Shown here in pieces: positions 43,219-53,121 of a DNA stretch of 53,310 bases. Position 1 is the first letter of the stretch. Each line of letters opens with the position of its first letter. The DNA is from Corynebacterium jeikeium (GTDB lineage: Bacteria > Actinomycetota > Actinomycetes > Mycobacteriales > Mycobacteriaceae): contig NZ_JFCQ01000008.1 of the NCBI RefSeq assembly GCF_000738265.1, forward strand, positions 1 to 53,310, written 5' to 3'. Both the position numbers and the translations under genes were made by a program. Under the pieces are notes generated by a model that was not told the DNA's origin, did no database searches, and saw only the letters and a list, made by a program, of their open reading frames with translations.

Positions 43219-46200
43219 CTAGTCCGAGAACTTCATCGGCCCGTTGTACCAGAGCCCGGAGCGCTTGTGCGTCTCCGTCTCCAGCTTCACCGGCTTCGGC
43301 GCATCGCCGGAAGCGTTCGGGAAAGGAGTCAGCTTGTCCAGCACACCCCAGTCCCGCTGCCAGTCGTCCTTCAGGTAGGTCGGAATTTCCTCCGCCTGCG
43401 AGGTCATCTGCACCAGGCCGTAGGATCCACCACCGGAGTAGTCCATCACCGGCGTGTGGTTGCTGCGCACGTCGTGGTCTGGCGAAATGCGGAACTTAGC
43501 CGGTTCCGCCACGCCTGCCCAGTGGTCGTACTGCTTCTGGCACGGGAACTGGAATGCAATCGTCCAGTCCAGCAGCGTCGGTGCTTCGGAGCCCACGTAG
43601 TCGTTCAGCGACTCCATCTCCGGCACGCGCGGTGGCGTGATGGCAATCCACTGCGCAGGCGTCAGGTTCGGGTCGTTCGCAACGATGCGCACCGAGTCTG
43701 CGTCCTCCGGCACCTGGTCCATCGGAATGCGCAGGTTACGCCACTCGGGCGCGTAGCCCGGATCCAGCGGAATCTGCTCGCCCAGCACCTTAAAGTCCTC
43801 GGCCTTCTTGGAGCCGCCGGACTTGCCGAATTGCACCTTGATCTCCTGGCCGTACTTGAAGATCCCGTCCATGTCGAAGTGTCCGACCCGTCCGGCCACG
43901 CTGAACACCAGCAGTGGCAGTCCGTCGCGGTTCTTCGGCAGGCTGTACCAGCTGGTCATGGTGTTCGCTGGCGTCTGCAGCCCCTCTGTGAACGAGCCCA
44001 CCACCGGCACCTCTTTCGTGTCGATCCCGAACGGCAGCACTGCGTAGGAACCGTTCACGCCCTTGGTAGAGCGCAGGCCACCGGTGGTTCCGGAGGCGTC
44101 GTTGCTATCGCTGCTGCTGCCCTTCTCGGCGTCGGGATCGTTTGTTGCCTTATTTTGGGACGCCGCAGACTGCGCCCCACCACGGTCAGCGGAAGTGCGC
44201 GAATCATTGGAATTAGAGTCCGTGTTGGAATCGCTGCTGGATTCCTCCTTGCGGAACTGGTCCGCGGAGCCCACGGTGGATTGCGATTCTCCGCTGGACT
44301 TCGCATCGATCTTGGCGGGGATGTTGTTCGGCTCGAAGCCGCGACCTCCGCCGGCGGTCAGGGAGTCCTTCAGTGAGCTGCCGTCGGCGGGCTTAAGGAA
44401 GGACTCGTTGGTGTTGGTTTCCACCAGCACGTCCGCGGCCTGGTTGCAGCTTTGACCCGTCAGGGCCATCACGTTGCCCTTGCCCACGGAGTAGGCGGGC
44501 CACTGGCTGACCATGCCCTTCGTCATGGAAGCAAGGGTGAACACGACCGTGATGGTCGTGAGGATGCCGATCGGCGCGGCCGTCAGGCCGCGGAAGCGGT
44601 CGAGCTTACTGCGCTCGGCCCGCTTCAGATCGGCCACTTCCGATTCGGTGGTGGCACGGGCGTGTTTGGCGTCCGCAAGAAAACCAACGATAGCGCCCCA
44701 CACCAGAACAACGATTGAGATGGCGAGTACCACCGAGCTGGCGGTAATACCGGAGATCTGCACCGGCTTGTCCCACCACGGCACACCGTAGGAGGACAGG
44801 TACCACCAGCCGTTCGGGCCTGCAAGGGTGAAGGCGAACAGCATCAGGGTGGAGCCCAAGAACAGGATCCGGTTGCGGCGGGTCTGCAGGGCGAAGCGGG
44901 AGGCTCCGACTGCTGCCAGGGCCGTCAGCGCGGCGCCGATGCCCGCGAACACGCCGAAGTGGTGGGTCCATTTGGTGGGCGTGAACGTCATGAAGAACAG
45001 GGTGCCGAGGATGACCAGCAGCAGGCGCATGGACGGCCCCTTGGCGGCGCCGGTGATGCGTCCATTGCGCAGCATGGCGGCGATGACGATGCCGATGCAG
45101 AAGAACAGCATGACCATCGTGAAGCGGCGCGGGAAGCTACCGTCGACGGTTTGTTCCATGAGGGCTTCGTAGCGGCGGAACTCGTCGTACCAGTGCATCG
45201 ACGGGCCGATGGCGCCGCGCAGCTTGATTGCCTCTGCGACTGTGCGCAGCGTCTGGTCGGCGAACACGGCCGTGAGGATCGCGGTGCCGGCCGCGAGGAA
45301 CGGGGCGATCTGCGCCAGGATGGCGGCGATGACCGTCTTTTTCGGGGCACCCTTCGGAGCGCCCAGCAGCGGCAGTCGGCGGGTGAGGATGCGGATCAGT
45401 GTACCGAGGGAAGCCAGCAGGGCGGAGACCGCCATCAGGCCCGTCGGGCCGGCGCCCAGCGCCAGGGTGGCGATGATCGTACCGACCGCGGCGGGTAGCA
45501 GGCGGTGCGTGGCGATCGCGCGCTCGAAGGAAACCCAGGCCAGCAGGGAAAGCACGGCGATGATCGGCTCTGGGCGCGTGCCGTTGTTGAAGGTCATCCA
45601 GAACAGCAGGAACGTCGCCGCCATGGTCCAGTGCGCTACCCGGCGCTGGTTGATCTTGGCGCCGAGGCGCGGCATCACTTCGCGGGAAAGTACCAGCCAG
45701 GTCACAAGTCCTGCGATGAGGGACGGCAGGCGCATCCAGATGGAGGCGGTGGTGACGTGTGTCATCAGCGCCAGCAGGTCGTAGAACGGCGAGCCGAACG
45801 GGGATTCCGGCACGCCGAACCAGCGGTAGTAGTTGGCCATGTAGCCGGACTCGTGGGAGACCTTGGCCATGGTCAGCAGGTAGCCGTCGTCCGAGGTGTT
45901 CGCGCCGACAAAGTACCAGGCCAGCAGTACGAAACCGACTACGCCGTCCAGGGGGCGGGGCTTCCACCACTTGCGGTGGAACAGTCGGCGGGAGGTGGTG
46001 CGCTTATCCAGAATGTCGATGCGGTGCAGGCAGTACAGGGAGATCGCGGTGGCGATGATGCCCACGAAGATCGCCAGGTACTTGATAGCCGAGGGGGAAG
46101 AGGTGAAGCGCGAGTCGACGGTGACGTGTGCCTGGAAGCCAGCGTCGATGGTGTTGTTCGAGTTCTTCTCGGTGTTCTTGATGTCCGTGTAGATGCCGGT

Positions 46201-46710
46201 GAGGGCAGGTCGGACATCGTCGTCGATAGTGGAATCCAGTGCGTAGCCCAGGGACTTTTCTGCGTCCGGAACCCAGGCGCGGGTGGATTCGTAGTTAGAG
46301 GTGATGCGCAGCTTCGCATCGTCCGGCAGCTTCGCCAGGGCATCCTTCTGGATGGTCAGTGGCACGACGTTGCGCACGACCACGTCCAGGCTGTCGTCGG
46401 TAGAACGGACGAACAGGCCACGCAGGGTGGCCTCCGTGGATTCCTGCGGGAGGGTGGACAGGATATTGGTCGCACCGTTGTCCAGGTTGCGGACTTCCTT
46501 GATGGGCACGGTGATGTCCACGTCCTGGGGGACGTAGGAGATCAGCGGTGCTTGGACGGAGGTGAGGTCGTCGTCCTGGGGCCAGTTAAAGGAGGACTGA
46601 ACCTGGTTGACCGGCAGGAAGGGCAAAGACAGGAACATCACCATGCCGATGAGGCCGGAGATGATGGACGCTAACTTTAGTTTTCCTGTTGGCTGCTGAA
46701 CTTTAGACAC
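43219..46710 (-). CDS. emb: Arabinosyltransferase of the Emb family
   Basis: 1163 residues, GT-C membrane glycosyltransferase. An N-terminal membrane helix (about 13-31) precedes an extracytoplasmic domain. The GT-C catalytic loop ANTSDDGYLLTMAKVSHE carries the Asp-Asp pair, followed by YRWFGVPESPFGSPFY and WMTFNNGTRPEP, the Emb proline-rich/NGLRPE region. About 13 helices are followed by a large C-terminal carbohydrate-binding-like domain. It adds arabinofuranose from decaprenyl-phospho-arabinose to arabinan of arabinogalactan; Emb proteins are ethambutol targets. An unusual Ser/Asp/Asn-rich insert (SSSDSNDAS region, about 820-900) lies in the C-terminal domain. It starts GTG at 46710 with TACAAT 8 bases upstream. 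Confidence 0.94.
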   Translation of the reverse strand: MSKVQQPTGKLKLASIISGLIGMVMFLSLPFLPVNQVQSSFNWPQDDDLTSVQAPLISYVPQDVDITVPIKEVRNLDNGATNILSTLPQESTEATLRGLFVRSTDDSLDVVVRNVVPLTIQKDALAKLPDDAKLRITSNYESTRAWVPDAEKSLGYALDSTIDDDVRPALTGIYTDIKNTEKNSNNTIDAGFQAHVTVDSRFTSSPSAIKYLAIFVGIIATAISLYCLHRIDILDKRTTSRRLFHRKWWKPRPLDGVVGFVLLAWYFVGANTSDDGYLLTMAKVSHESGYMANYYRWFGVPESPFGSPFYDLLALMTHVTTASIWMRLPSLIAGLVTWLVLSREVMPRLGAKINQRRVAHWTMAATFLLFWMTFNNGTRPEPIIAVLSLLAWVSFERAIATHRLLPAAVGTIIATLALGAGPTGLMAVSALLASLGTLIRILTRRLPLLGAPKGAPKKTVIAAILAQIAPFLAAGTAILTAVFADQTLRTVAEAIKLRGAIGPSMHWYDEFRRYEALMEQTVDGSFPRRFTMVMLFFCIGIVIAAMLRNGRITGAAKGPSMRLLLVILGTLFFMTFTPTKWTHHFGVFAGIGAALTALAAVGASRFALQTRRNRILFLGSTLMLFAFTLAGPNGWWYLSSYGVPWWDKPVQISGITASSVVLAISIVVLVWGAIVGFLADAKHARATTESEVADLKRAERSKLDRFRGLTAAPIGILTTITVVFTLASMTKGMVSQWPAYSVGKGNVMALTGQSCNQAADVLVETNTNESFLKPADGSSLKDSLTAGGGRGFEPNNIPAKIDAKSSGESQSTVGSADQFRKEESSSDSNTDSNSNDSRTSADRGGAQSAASQNKATNDPDAEKGSSSDSNDASGTTGGLRSTKGVNGSYAVLPFGIDTKEVPVVGSFTEGLQTPANTMTSWYSLPKNRDGLPLLVFSVAGRVGHFDMDGIFKYGQEIKVQFGKSGGSKKAEDFKVLGEQIPLDPGYAPEWRNLRIPMDQVPEDADSVRIVANDPNLTPAQWIAITPPRVPEMESLNDYVGSEAPTLLDWTIAFQFPCQKQYDHWAGVAEPAKFRISPDHDVRSNHTPVMDYSGGGSYGLVQMTSQAEEIPTYLKDDWQRDWGVLDKLTPFPNASGDAPKPVKLETETHKRSGLWYNGPMKFSD

Positions 46711-46846
46711 AACAGGTAATTGTAGGACACGAGACGGCTAACTCGGAACTCAAATAGCCTGTTTCTTGTGATTCTTGCGCATTAATGTGACGAATGTTGT
46801 TTTTGGGGTGCTCTTATTCTTCTTATTGACGCCCCTTGTCACCGGG

Positions 46847-48982
46847 CTAGCGCTGCCGCACCGCAACCACGAACGGGCCGACCTGGTGCAGGTTCCAGCC
46901 CTTGGCGAATGCGGTGGCTTCGAAGCTGATCGGACGGAAGCGGACATTCGGCTGGCTGGGGTAGAGGTCGTCGGCCACCAGGTAGGTAAACGTGCCGTTG
47001 CCTGGCCCCTTGACCTTCGGGAGGGGCTTCTCGGTGCGCTTCTGGGCTGGAGTCTTGTCGCCTGGCTCGTTGGCGGAGCCCGTCTTGCGCTTCTCCATCT
47101 CCTTCTCCAGGTCGAGCTGCCCGCGCAGCAGCAGCGCATCCGGCGCCTTCCACCCGTTCGTCTTCTCCGCATCATCCATGGCCGCCAGCAGTTCTTCGGG
47201 TTTGGTGATGTCGCCCCAACGCTCGATGACCTCATTGCGGCGGGCGAATTCGCCGAGCGGATTGGCGTAGTGCGCGGTGAAGGCTTGGTAGGCGTTGTAG
47301 GGATAGTAGGCCATGAAAGTTTTCTCGTCCGTCAGCAGTACCTTGCCTGACCGACCTCCGAGCTCTTCGTGTAGTACCTGATCCACCTGGGCGTAGTAGA
47401 CGGCGGAATTGCCGGGGAGCTGGTCGCCACGTTTGCCGTCGCCGTCAGTGTCGGTGTAGGCGGTATCGATGTGGTCTTCGTGGACGAAGGGGATCTGCGA
47501 GGCGTAGTGAATGCCACAGATCGCCAGCACGATGGCCATGACACGACTGACTAGCACCCCAAAGCCCGGCTTCCGACGTTCCAGCGAAGACATGCGCGGA
47601 ACATAAACCAGTCGCCAGTCGGCGATTGCCAGCACACCGGCGACGGCGAGGATGATGCTGATCGGGACCGCCACACGGAAGCCCAGCAGAGTGGTGCCGA
47701 GGACCGTCATGAGCAGCGACAGTATTACCCAGGCGTAGCAGACAATGAGCCCGTAGGTTAGGGCGCGCACATCGCCGTCCTTGCGTCGGAAAACCATCCA
47801 GATCAGGGCGGCCAGGGACAAGAAGGCGATGGCTGTCGACTCGAAGAAGGGGGTGGGGATATGCGTTGCGGCCTCGGGGAGGTAGTGCTGGGCGGTGCCC
47901 GTCGGACCGTGCGGCTGGGTTAGTAGCGCCCAGACGTATGGTCCCCAGCCGACTAGCGCTAGGGCGATGGACCCCACACCGATGATCACGAGCTTGATGA
48001 GTGGCTGGATGCTGCGCACCGTGATTGCCCCGGCAACGGCGAGAGCCACCACGGTCAGTGCGGACACGGCGGTGTACAGCGTGTAGAGGTTCGCCGATAG
48101 TCCGAGGTAGATGATGGATCCGATCAGCGCAGTCCGGCCTCCGTGCAGTGCTCGCCGCGCGACCACTAGCGCCGGTGCTATGCCCATTGCGACGATCGCC
48201 GCGTAGGGTTCATCGCCGCCGACGGTTAGGGTGACTGCGACTGTCACGAGCGCCAGGGCGCTGGCGACCGGCAGGGAGCCGCAGATGCGCTGCCATACCG
48301 GCACCAGCATGCTGCCTGCCATCGCCATCGTGATCAGTGCCCACGGCTGCATAGCTACCCAGCCGGACAGCCCGAAGATGCGGGCGAACAGTCCTCCGGT
48401 GAAGAACCATAGGCCGGGGTAGAAGGATGGCTCATCGACGTACGCCATGTCTTCCCACCCGAGGGAATCCGTCATGCGCGTGAGGAACTGCGTGCGGAAA
48501 GCCTGATCCACGCTGATGCCGCCGAGGTAAAGCTGTGTCGCGGCCAGCGGAATACCTAGCGCGGCCAGCACCAGTACAGCGGGGGCGAGGTACATCACCA
48601 GCTGCAGCACGATGGAGACCCAGGGCCGTAGAGTTTCCCGTCGGGCGCTCCGTCCCCCGCGGCTATCCGCACGGCCATTGTCCCCGCGGGAATCCTTGCG
48701 GGCGTTCTTGTTTAGCCATCGCGGCGGGTAGATCCACCAGTAACTCGCCAGGCCAGTGAGGACGACCAGGATGGCGATGCTCGCCGTAGTGAGGCCGCGC
48801 AGCACGAAGCTGTTGGTGAAGGCCGGGAAGTTCGTGTGCGACATGATGTACCACCCTGCGGTGGTTCCGGCGAACGCAATCGCACCGGTCAGCGCCAGGC
48901 GAATAAGGGTCTGGCGCACCGTCAGCGCGTCTTTGCTGAAGGGAACCGTCGGGTCGACCTTCGCGGCGGGGCTTGAGCTCAT
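46847..48982 (-). CDS. aftA: Galactan 5-O-arabinofuranosyltransferase AftA
   Basis: 711 residues with about 13 membrane helices and a C-terminal extracytoplasmic domain from about residue 500. YVDEPSFYPGLWFFTGGLFAR carries the acidic GT-C residues of AftA. The C-terminus ends QVGPFVVAVRQR after VADDLYPSQPNVRF, as in corynebacterial and mycobacterial AftA. It attaches the first arabinofuranose residues to galactan, priming the chain that Emb then extends. It lies directly upstream of emb on the same strand, 136 bases apart, the order known in Corynebacterium; emb appears to have its own promoter as well. A charged Arg/Asp/Gly loop (about 93-115) is an insert. Confidence 0.92.
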   Translation of the reverse strand: MSSSPAAKVDPTVPFSKDALTVRQTLIRLALTGAIAFAGTTAGWYIMSHTNFPAFTNSFVLRGLTTASIAILVVLTGLASYWWIYPPRWLNKNARKDSRGDNGRADSRGGRSARRETLRPWVSIVLQLVMYLAPAVLVLAALGIPLAATQLYLGGISVDQAFRTQFLTRMTDSLGWEDMAYVDEPSFYPGLWFFTGGLFARIFGLSGWVAMQPWALITMAMAGSMLVPVWQRICGSLPVASALALVTVAVTLTVGGDEPYAAIVAMGIAPALVVARRALHGGRTALIGSIIYLGLSANLYTLYTAVSALTVVALAVAGAITVRSIQPLIKLVIIGVGSIALALVGWGPYVWALLTQPHGPTGTAQHYLPEAATHIPTPFFESTAIAFLSLAALIWMVFRRKDGDVRALTYGLIVCYAWVILSLLMTVLGTTLLGFRVAVPISIILAVAGVLAIADWRLVYVPRMSSLERRKPGFGVLVSRVMAIVLAICGIHYASQIPFVHEDHIDTAYTDTDGDGKRGDQLPGNSAVYYAQVDQVLHEELGGRSGKVLLTDEKTFMAYYPYNAYQAFTAHYANPLGEFARRNEVIERWGDITKPEELLAAMDDAEKTNGWKAPDALLLRGQLDLEKEMEKRKTGSANEPGDKTPAQKRTEKPLPKVKGPGNGTFTYLVADDLYPSQPNVRFRPISFEATAFAKGWNLHQVGPFVVAVRQR

Positions 48983-49030
48983 TGCTTCATTGTTACATAT
49001 GCCCCGGACGGCCTTGGTTTCTCTGGCGCG

Positions 49031-50323
49031 TTAGCGCAGCATAATGCCCCTGATCCCAGAGTGAAATCCGTCACGCAAGCCCACTCGCTGGCTTTCGGAG
49101 AGCGTGTACTCGTGCAGTGTTTCGCAGGCGAACTGCAGCAGCGGCCGGTCGATCTCTGGGGGCAGTCCACCGCCGGAGAGCAGGTGCGCGTTGTCTCGTT
49201 GCTCCTCGGTGGCGATGTTGTCGTACCACCAGACCGCGTATTGCTGGCCGATGTCGGAGGGGCTCTGTTCGCCCGCTGTAGCCCAGACCTCGTTGGGTAG
49301 CGGCACGTACCGGCTGCGCAACTTGCGGTGGCGCGCCATCATGCCGGGGTTCGGGCGCGGCTTCGGCTTGGGTGCCTCTTCTGCTTCGGGTGCTGCTTCC
49401 TCTGGTTGTCCTGCTGGTTGTTCTTCTGGTGGTGACGCCACCGCCTCCGGCTTGGCCGCGGCTTCAGGTGCTGCTTGAGCGACGTCCGCGGGGCTTGGTA
49501 CCTGCGGGGCAGTGGTGCGCTCGGGAGTTGCCAGCAATGCAGGGGACGGCGCAGTAGGGGACGGCTCAGCCGGAGCTGTTTCGTCAGTGGCTGAACCGGT
49601 GGCGTCGATAGTGCCGGAAGTGCCGGCAGCAGTGTCGGTGTCGGCAGCATCGCCGGATACACCACCGGGCACGTCCGACGCTGTGACCACGCACGGGCTG
49701 GGATCCGCGGGCTCTTCCGCGTCTCCCAGTGGCTTGTCCTCAGGCTGTTCGGGCTGCTCGCCAGCCGGCAGTGGACCTTCCAGGATCTGCAGGCGCATGG
49801 TGTCGCGGAAGTCCTCGCGCGGATCCAGGATTGTGGTCGTGTCGCAGGCGAAGCGCAGGGCGGAAGACATGGAATCCCAGCCGAATCCGTAGAGGTGCAC
49901 ACGGATGCCTGCCGCGACGGCCTCTTCTACGCCGGGCAGCATGTCGGCGTCGCCAGAAACCAGCACGATGTCCGATACCTGGCGGTTCATCGCGGCGATA
50001 ACGATGTCCGCGACCAGTCGAGTATCCACTGCTTTTTGGGTGCGCCGCTCGCCCCACTCGATCAGCTGGCCGGCGCGCAGCTGCACACCCGGTTCGCTGC
50101 GTAGGGAACGCTGGTAGCGGTGGGGGCCGGAATCGGGGATTCCGTCGTACCAAAATTGCCGGTGGACGGGTTGCTTTAGTTGGACTTGAATCATCTGGCC
50201 GAGGACGGCCACGACCTCCGGTAGGTCGATTTCTAACTGTGCGCGGGCGCCGGTATCCCAGGAGTTATAAAAGCTGGCTAGCAGGTAAGACGTGTCGACA
50301 TAGACCTGTGTTCTTTCCAACAT
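49031..50323 (-). CDS. NYN-domain (LabA/DUF88-like, PIN-fold) protein with long disordered linker
   Basis: 430 residues. The NYN domain is at about 1-165: QVYVDTSYLLASFYNSW (first Asp), KAVDTRLVADIVIAAMN (second acidic site) and VLVSGDADMLPGVEEAVAAG (third Asp), then VHLYGFG. A roughly 180-residue Ala/Pro/Glu/Thr-rich linker separates it from a conserved C-terminal module of about 90 residues (KLRSRYVPLPNEVWATAGEQ onward). Known: NYN proteins are likely Mg-dependent RNases; in actinobacteria this architecture is common and uncharacterised. It is divergent from the GntR operon and 48 bases downstream of the aftA start on the same strand. Confidence 0.82.
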   Translation of the reverse strand: MLERTQVYVDTSYLLASFYNSWDTGARAQLEIDLPEVVAVLGQMIQVQLKQPVHRQFWYDGIPDSGPHRYQRSLRSEPGVQLRAGQLIEWGERRTQKAVDTRLVADIVIAAMNRQVSDIVLVSGDADMLPGVEEAVAAGIRVHLYGFGWDSMSSALRFACDTTTILDPREDFRDTMRLQILEGPLPAGEQPEQPEDKPLGDAEEPADPSPCVVTASDVPGGVSGDAADTDTAAGTSGTIDATGSATDETAPAEPSPTAPSPALLATPERTTAPQVPSPADVAQAAPEAAAKPEAVASPPEEQPAGQPEEAAPEAEEAPKPKPRPNPGMMARHRKLRSRYVPLPNEVWATAGEQSPSDIGQQYAVWWYDNIATEEQRDNAHLLSGGGLPPEIDRPLLQFACETLHEYTLSESQRVGLRDGFHSGIRGIMLR

Positions 50324-50395
50324 TGTTCATTGCTCATTTCATTTCGCTCGTTGTTAGTTCTTGTCCCTCTAGCATGCCTGAAAACTCTGTTGTAT

Positions 50396-50419
50396 GGTTA
50401 GTTACACAAGTAACCAACC
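50396..50419. promoter_or_regulatory. Palindromic operator before the GntR/ABC operon
   Basis: GGTTAGTTAC (50396-50405), spacer ACAA, then GTAACCAACC (50410-50419) form a 10-base dyad with one mismatch. It overlaps a TATGGT -10-like box (50393-50398), which fits autorepression by the encoded YtrA-type GntR protein. Confidence 0.6.
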
Positions 50420-50490
50420 AGCTAACTAAAAGCGCCGAAACGCAGAGCGCGCTGGGAGCTTGTTAAGTAGTGCTTTGAAGGAGGTGCCGC

Positions 50491-50865
50491 GTGGACGAAT
50501 CGGCAACACCGCTTTTCCAGCAGGTCGCGGACCTGATAGCGGACGCGATCGTGGACGGGTCGCTTCCTGAAGGCGAACGTGCCCCCTCGACAAACGAACT
50601 CGCAGAATTCCACAGCATCAACCCCGCCACCGCCAGGAAGGGGTTGGCGTTGCTGGTCGATCAGGGCGTATTGGCCAAGCGGCGCGGCGTGGGAATGTTC
50701 GTCGAACAAGGCGCGCGGGAGCTCATTCTGACCTTGCGTAAAGAAGCCTTCGCAGCCAGTTATTTGGTCCCCCTCGTCGACGAGGCCGCCAAGTTGGGCA
50801 TGAACCGCACGCAGCTGAAAAACCTCATGGATAAAGTCGCAGAAAGTAGAGGACTGTACGAATGA
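50491..50865 (+). CDS. GntR-family transcriptional regulator, YtrA subfamily
   Basis: 124 residues. The winged helix-turn-helix is PLFQQVADLIADAIVDGSLPEGE, written here as PLFQQVADLIADA and DGSLPEGERAPSTNELAEF, followed by INPATARKGLALLVDQGVLAKRRGVGMFV. A short C-terminal helical part of about 45 residues replaces the ligand domain, as in YtrA regulators of ABC transporter operons. The start GTG at 50491 follows AAGGAGGT. Its stop overlaps the ATPase start as ATGA. It likely represses its own operon through the dyad at 50396-50419. Confidence 0.9.
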   Translation: MDESATPLFQQVADLIADAIVDGSLPEGERAPSTNELAEFHSINPATARKGLALLVDQGVLAKRRGVGMFVEQGARELILTLRKEAFAASYLVPLVDEAAKLGMNRTQLKNLMDKVAESRGLYE

Positions 50866-51794
50866 ACGCCACAACATCTCCCGGCGCTGCCTCTGGCGTC
50901 GCCCCCAGCATCGAGCTGCGCGACGTCCGTCGCAAGCTCGGTTCTACCCATGCCCTCGACGGCGCGACTGCTCACCTCCCAGGTGGCCGCGTTTATGGCC
51001 TTATCGGACGCAACGGCGCGGGCAAGACCACCCTGCTGCGCACCATCGCGGGCCAGCTGCGCGCCAAGGGTGAGGTCCTCATCGGCGGTCAGCCTGTCTT
51101 CGACAACACCGCAGTCCTTAACGGCCTGATCCTCTCTGGTCCCGATGTTCCCTGGCCTGCGGATATCAAGGTCAAGCAGCTGCTCAATGTGGCTGCCGCC
51201 CGTTGGGGGACCTGGGATCACCGCTACGCGGACCACCTCTGCGAGGTCTTTGAGATCGATACGCGCAAGCCTCTTTCCAAGCTCTCGCGCGGACAAAAGT
51301 CCCTGGTCTCGATTGTTATTGGCCTGGCCGCGCAGTGCCCCGTCACCCTCCTTGACGAGCCCTACCTGGGGCTCGACGTGCAGAATCGCGAGCTGTTCTA
51401 CAAGCTCTTGCTGCAGGATGTCGAGCGCAACCCACGCACCTTCATCCTCTCGACCCATCACGTCGACGACGCTGCCCGCATCCTCGATTCGGTCGTCCTC
51501 CTCGATAAAGGCCGCATCACGGGAGTCGGCACCCTCGACTCCATCACCGAGCGCATTGCGATCCTCTCCGGTTCCGCCGCGGCCGTCGACGCCACGCTCG
51601 GCGAGGTTGGGGCCGCTGGTTCTGTTCTTAACGACGCCACCTCTTCCGGCCTACGTCGCCTAGTGCTAGACACTCACAGGTTGGGTGTCGGCAGCGTCCA
51701 AGATCTCGCTGCCCGTATTGAGGGCAGTGGCGTACGCGTGACCAGGGCAGATCTGGAGCAGGCGGTACTGGCGCTGACCGGAAGGGAGTTCTGA
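50862..51794 (+). CDS. ABC transporter ATP-binding protein
   Basis: 310 residues. Walker A GLIGRNGAGKTTLL, signature KLSRGQKSLVS, Walker B VTLLDEPYLGLD and the H-loop LSTHHVDD are all present. A C-terminal extension of about 80 residues (from about 230) is typical of exporter-type ATPases. Together with the next gene it forms an ABC-2-like transporter; YtrA-controlled systems often answer to envelope-active antibiotics, which is inference here. Translation is coupled to the regulator by ATGA overlap. Confidence 0.92.
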   Translation: MNATTSPGAASGVAPSIELRDVRRKLGSTHALDGATAHLPGGRVYGLIGRNGAGKTTLLRTIAGQLRAKGEVLIGGQPVFDNTAVLNGLILSGPDVPWPADIKVKQLLNVAAARWGTWDHRYADHLCEVFEIDTRKPLSKLSRGQKSLVSIVIGLAAQCPVTLLDEPYLGLDVQNRELFYKLLLQDVERNPRTFILSTHHVDDAARILDSVVLLDKGRITGVGTLDSITERIAILSGSAAAVDATLGEVGAAGSVLNDATSSGLRRLVLDTHRLGVGSVQDLAARIEGSGVRVTRADLEQAVLALTGREF

Positions 51795-51795
51795 C

Positions 51796-53121
51796 GTGAC
51801 GAATGTCTACCCGCCCATGCCGTGGGGGACCCACTGGAAGCTGGCTATGCGCCAGCTGCAGTCTAAAGCCTGGAACTCTGGAATAAGCATCGTGTTCATT
51901 CTTCTCGTCCTCTTCTTTGCAATGGGTGGGGAAGAAATCCACGGGTTCAAGCTAGGGGCATACCTACTATTTGGTCTTTCGCTGGGGCTGCAGCCGATCA
52001 CCGCAGTGTGGGACAAGGCGCAGCTTCGTGCTCTGGGGATGAGCGTGGCGGATATCCGCCGAAACTTCCTGATAGTCATGCCTATTGCATCGACAGTCGT
52101 CTGCGGATCCATGCTATTGGGCTACATCCTCGCGCAAACATTCAATTGGCACATCCCGGCATTCTGGCTTGTCTTGGCAGTAGTTTTCGTCGTGCACGTG
52201 GCCAGCATTATTGGTGCACTCGCTCGGGTGGAAGATAACAATGAGGTCATCAAATCCACCAAGGAAGACAAGGCTGCAGCGGTAGAGGAAGGGGCCGATC
52301 CCGCTGGGGAAACCACCGATGGCGCTTTCGGCTTGTTCGCTGGGGTGTTGAATACGGAGACGAGGTGGCGTCAACAAGAACAAAAGGGCGCCAACCCCTC
52401 GGCGCTGGATTACCTCACCGCGTGGCGGATCGACAGGTACATGGCATGGGTATTCCTTATTGGGCTCGCCGCAGTGAGCATCGGAACAATTGGCTGGTTT
52501 GTCACAGGGGTGACGACCAGTGGTGCGATGTGGCTCTACCCGGCATCAATGTTCCTGCTGATGGCAGCGTTCTACTTCGGTGAAGCGCTCAACATGAGTC
52601 TGGGCAATTGGCTGGTGTTCTCGGGTGATCGCCGCCAGTGGTATGCGAAAGCTATGGGGCGGGTGGCGCTGTGGCTGCCAAGCATTGCGCTTTTGATGCT
52701 GTTAGGGATCGCAGAGTTCCTGCTGCTGCATGCCATCTTCCCGAGCGTAGGAAACCTAGAGGTGCGTGCAGATGCGAAAAGCTTGGTGATAACCCTGCTG
52801 GTCGCAGCGTCAGTGGCCGCAACTTTCGGCCTGGTTGGGATAGTCGGCTTCTGGGTGAGTAACCGGTTCACCGGATGGCTGAAATGGGTGGTCATCATCC
52901 TGTCCATCATGGTGCTTTCAGCTGCACTGGCTGCAGCTATCGTCACCGTTCAGGAGGTCATCGAGGCCGACGGGAATGTGCTGAGGTTCGTGCTAGGAAT
53001 AGCCGCTGGAGTAGCACTGGTGCTGGCCCTTGCGTTTGGTGTGTTGAGCCGAGGCATTCAGCGCTTCGATACGACCAATGAGTCGGTGAGCGAAAACCTG
53101 GGCTTGGCTACGGAAGCTTAG
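51796..53121 (+). CDS. ABC transporter permease
   Basis: 441 residues starting GTG at 51796, one base after the ATPase stop. About ten membrane segments are visible; a hydrophilic charged loop of about 70 residues (KSTKEDKAAAVEEGADPAG) separates the first four from the rest. The N-terminal amphipathic stretch (WKLAMRQLQSKAWNSG) resembles the start of ABC-2-type permeases. It is the membrane partner of the preceding ATPase; the substrate is unknown. Confidence 0.85.
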   Translation: MTNVYPPMPWGTHWKLAMRQLQSKAWNSGISIVFILLVLFFAMGGEEIHGFKLGAYLLFGLSLGLQPITAVWDKAQLRALGMSVADIRRNFLIVMPIASTVVCGSMLLGYILAQTFNWHIPAFWLVLAVVFVVHVASIIGALARVEDNNEVIKSTKEDKAAAVEEGADPAGETTDGAFGLFAGVLNTETRWRQQEQKGANPSALDYLTAWRIDRYMAWVFLIGLAAVSIGTIGWFVTGVTTSGAMWLYPASMFLLMAAFYFGEALNMSLGNWLVFSGDRRQWYAKAMGRVALWLPSIALLMLLGIAEFLLLHAIFPSVGNLEVRADAKSLVITLLVAASVAATFGLVGIVGFWVSNRFTGWLKWVVIILSIMVLSAALAAAIVTVQEVIEADGNVLRFVLGIAAGVALVLALAFGVLSRGIQRFDTTNESVSENLGLATEA

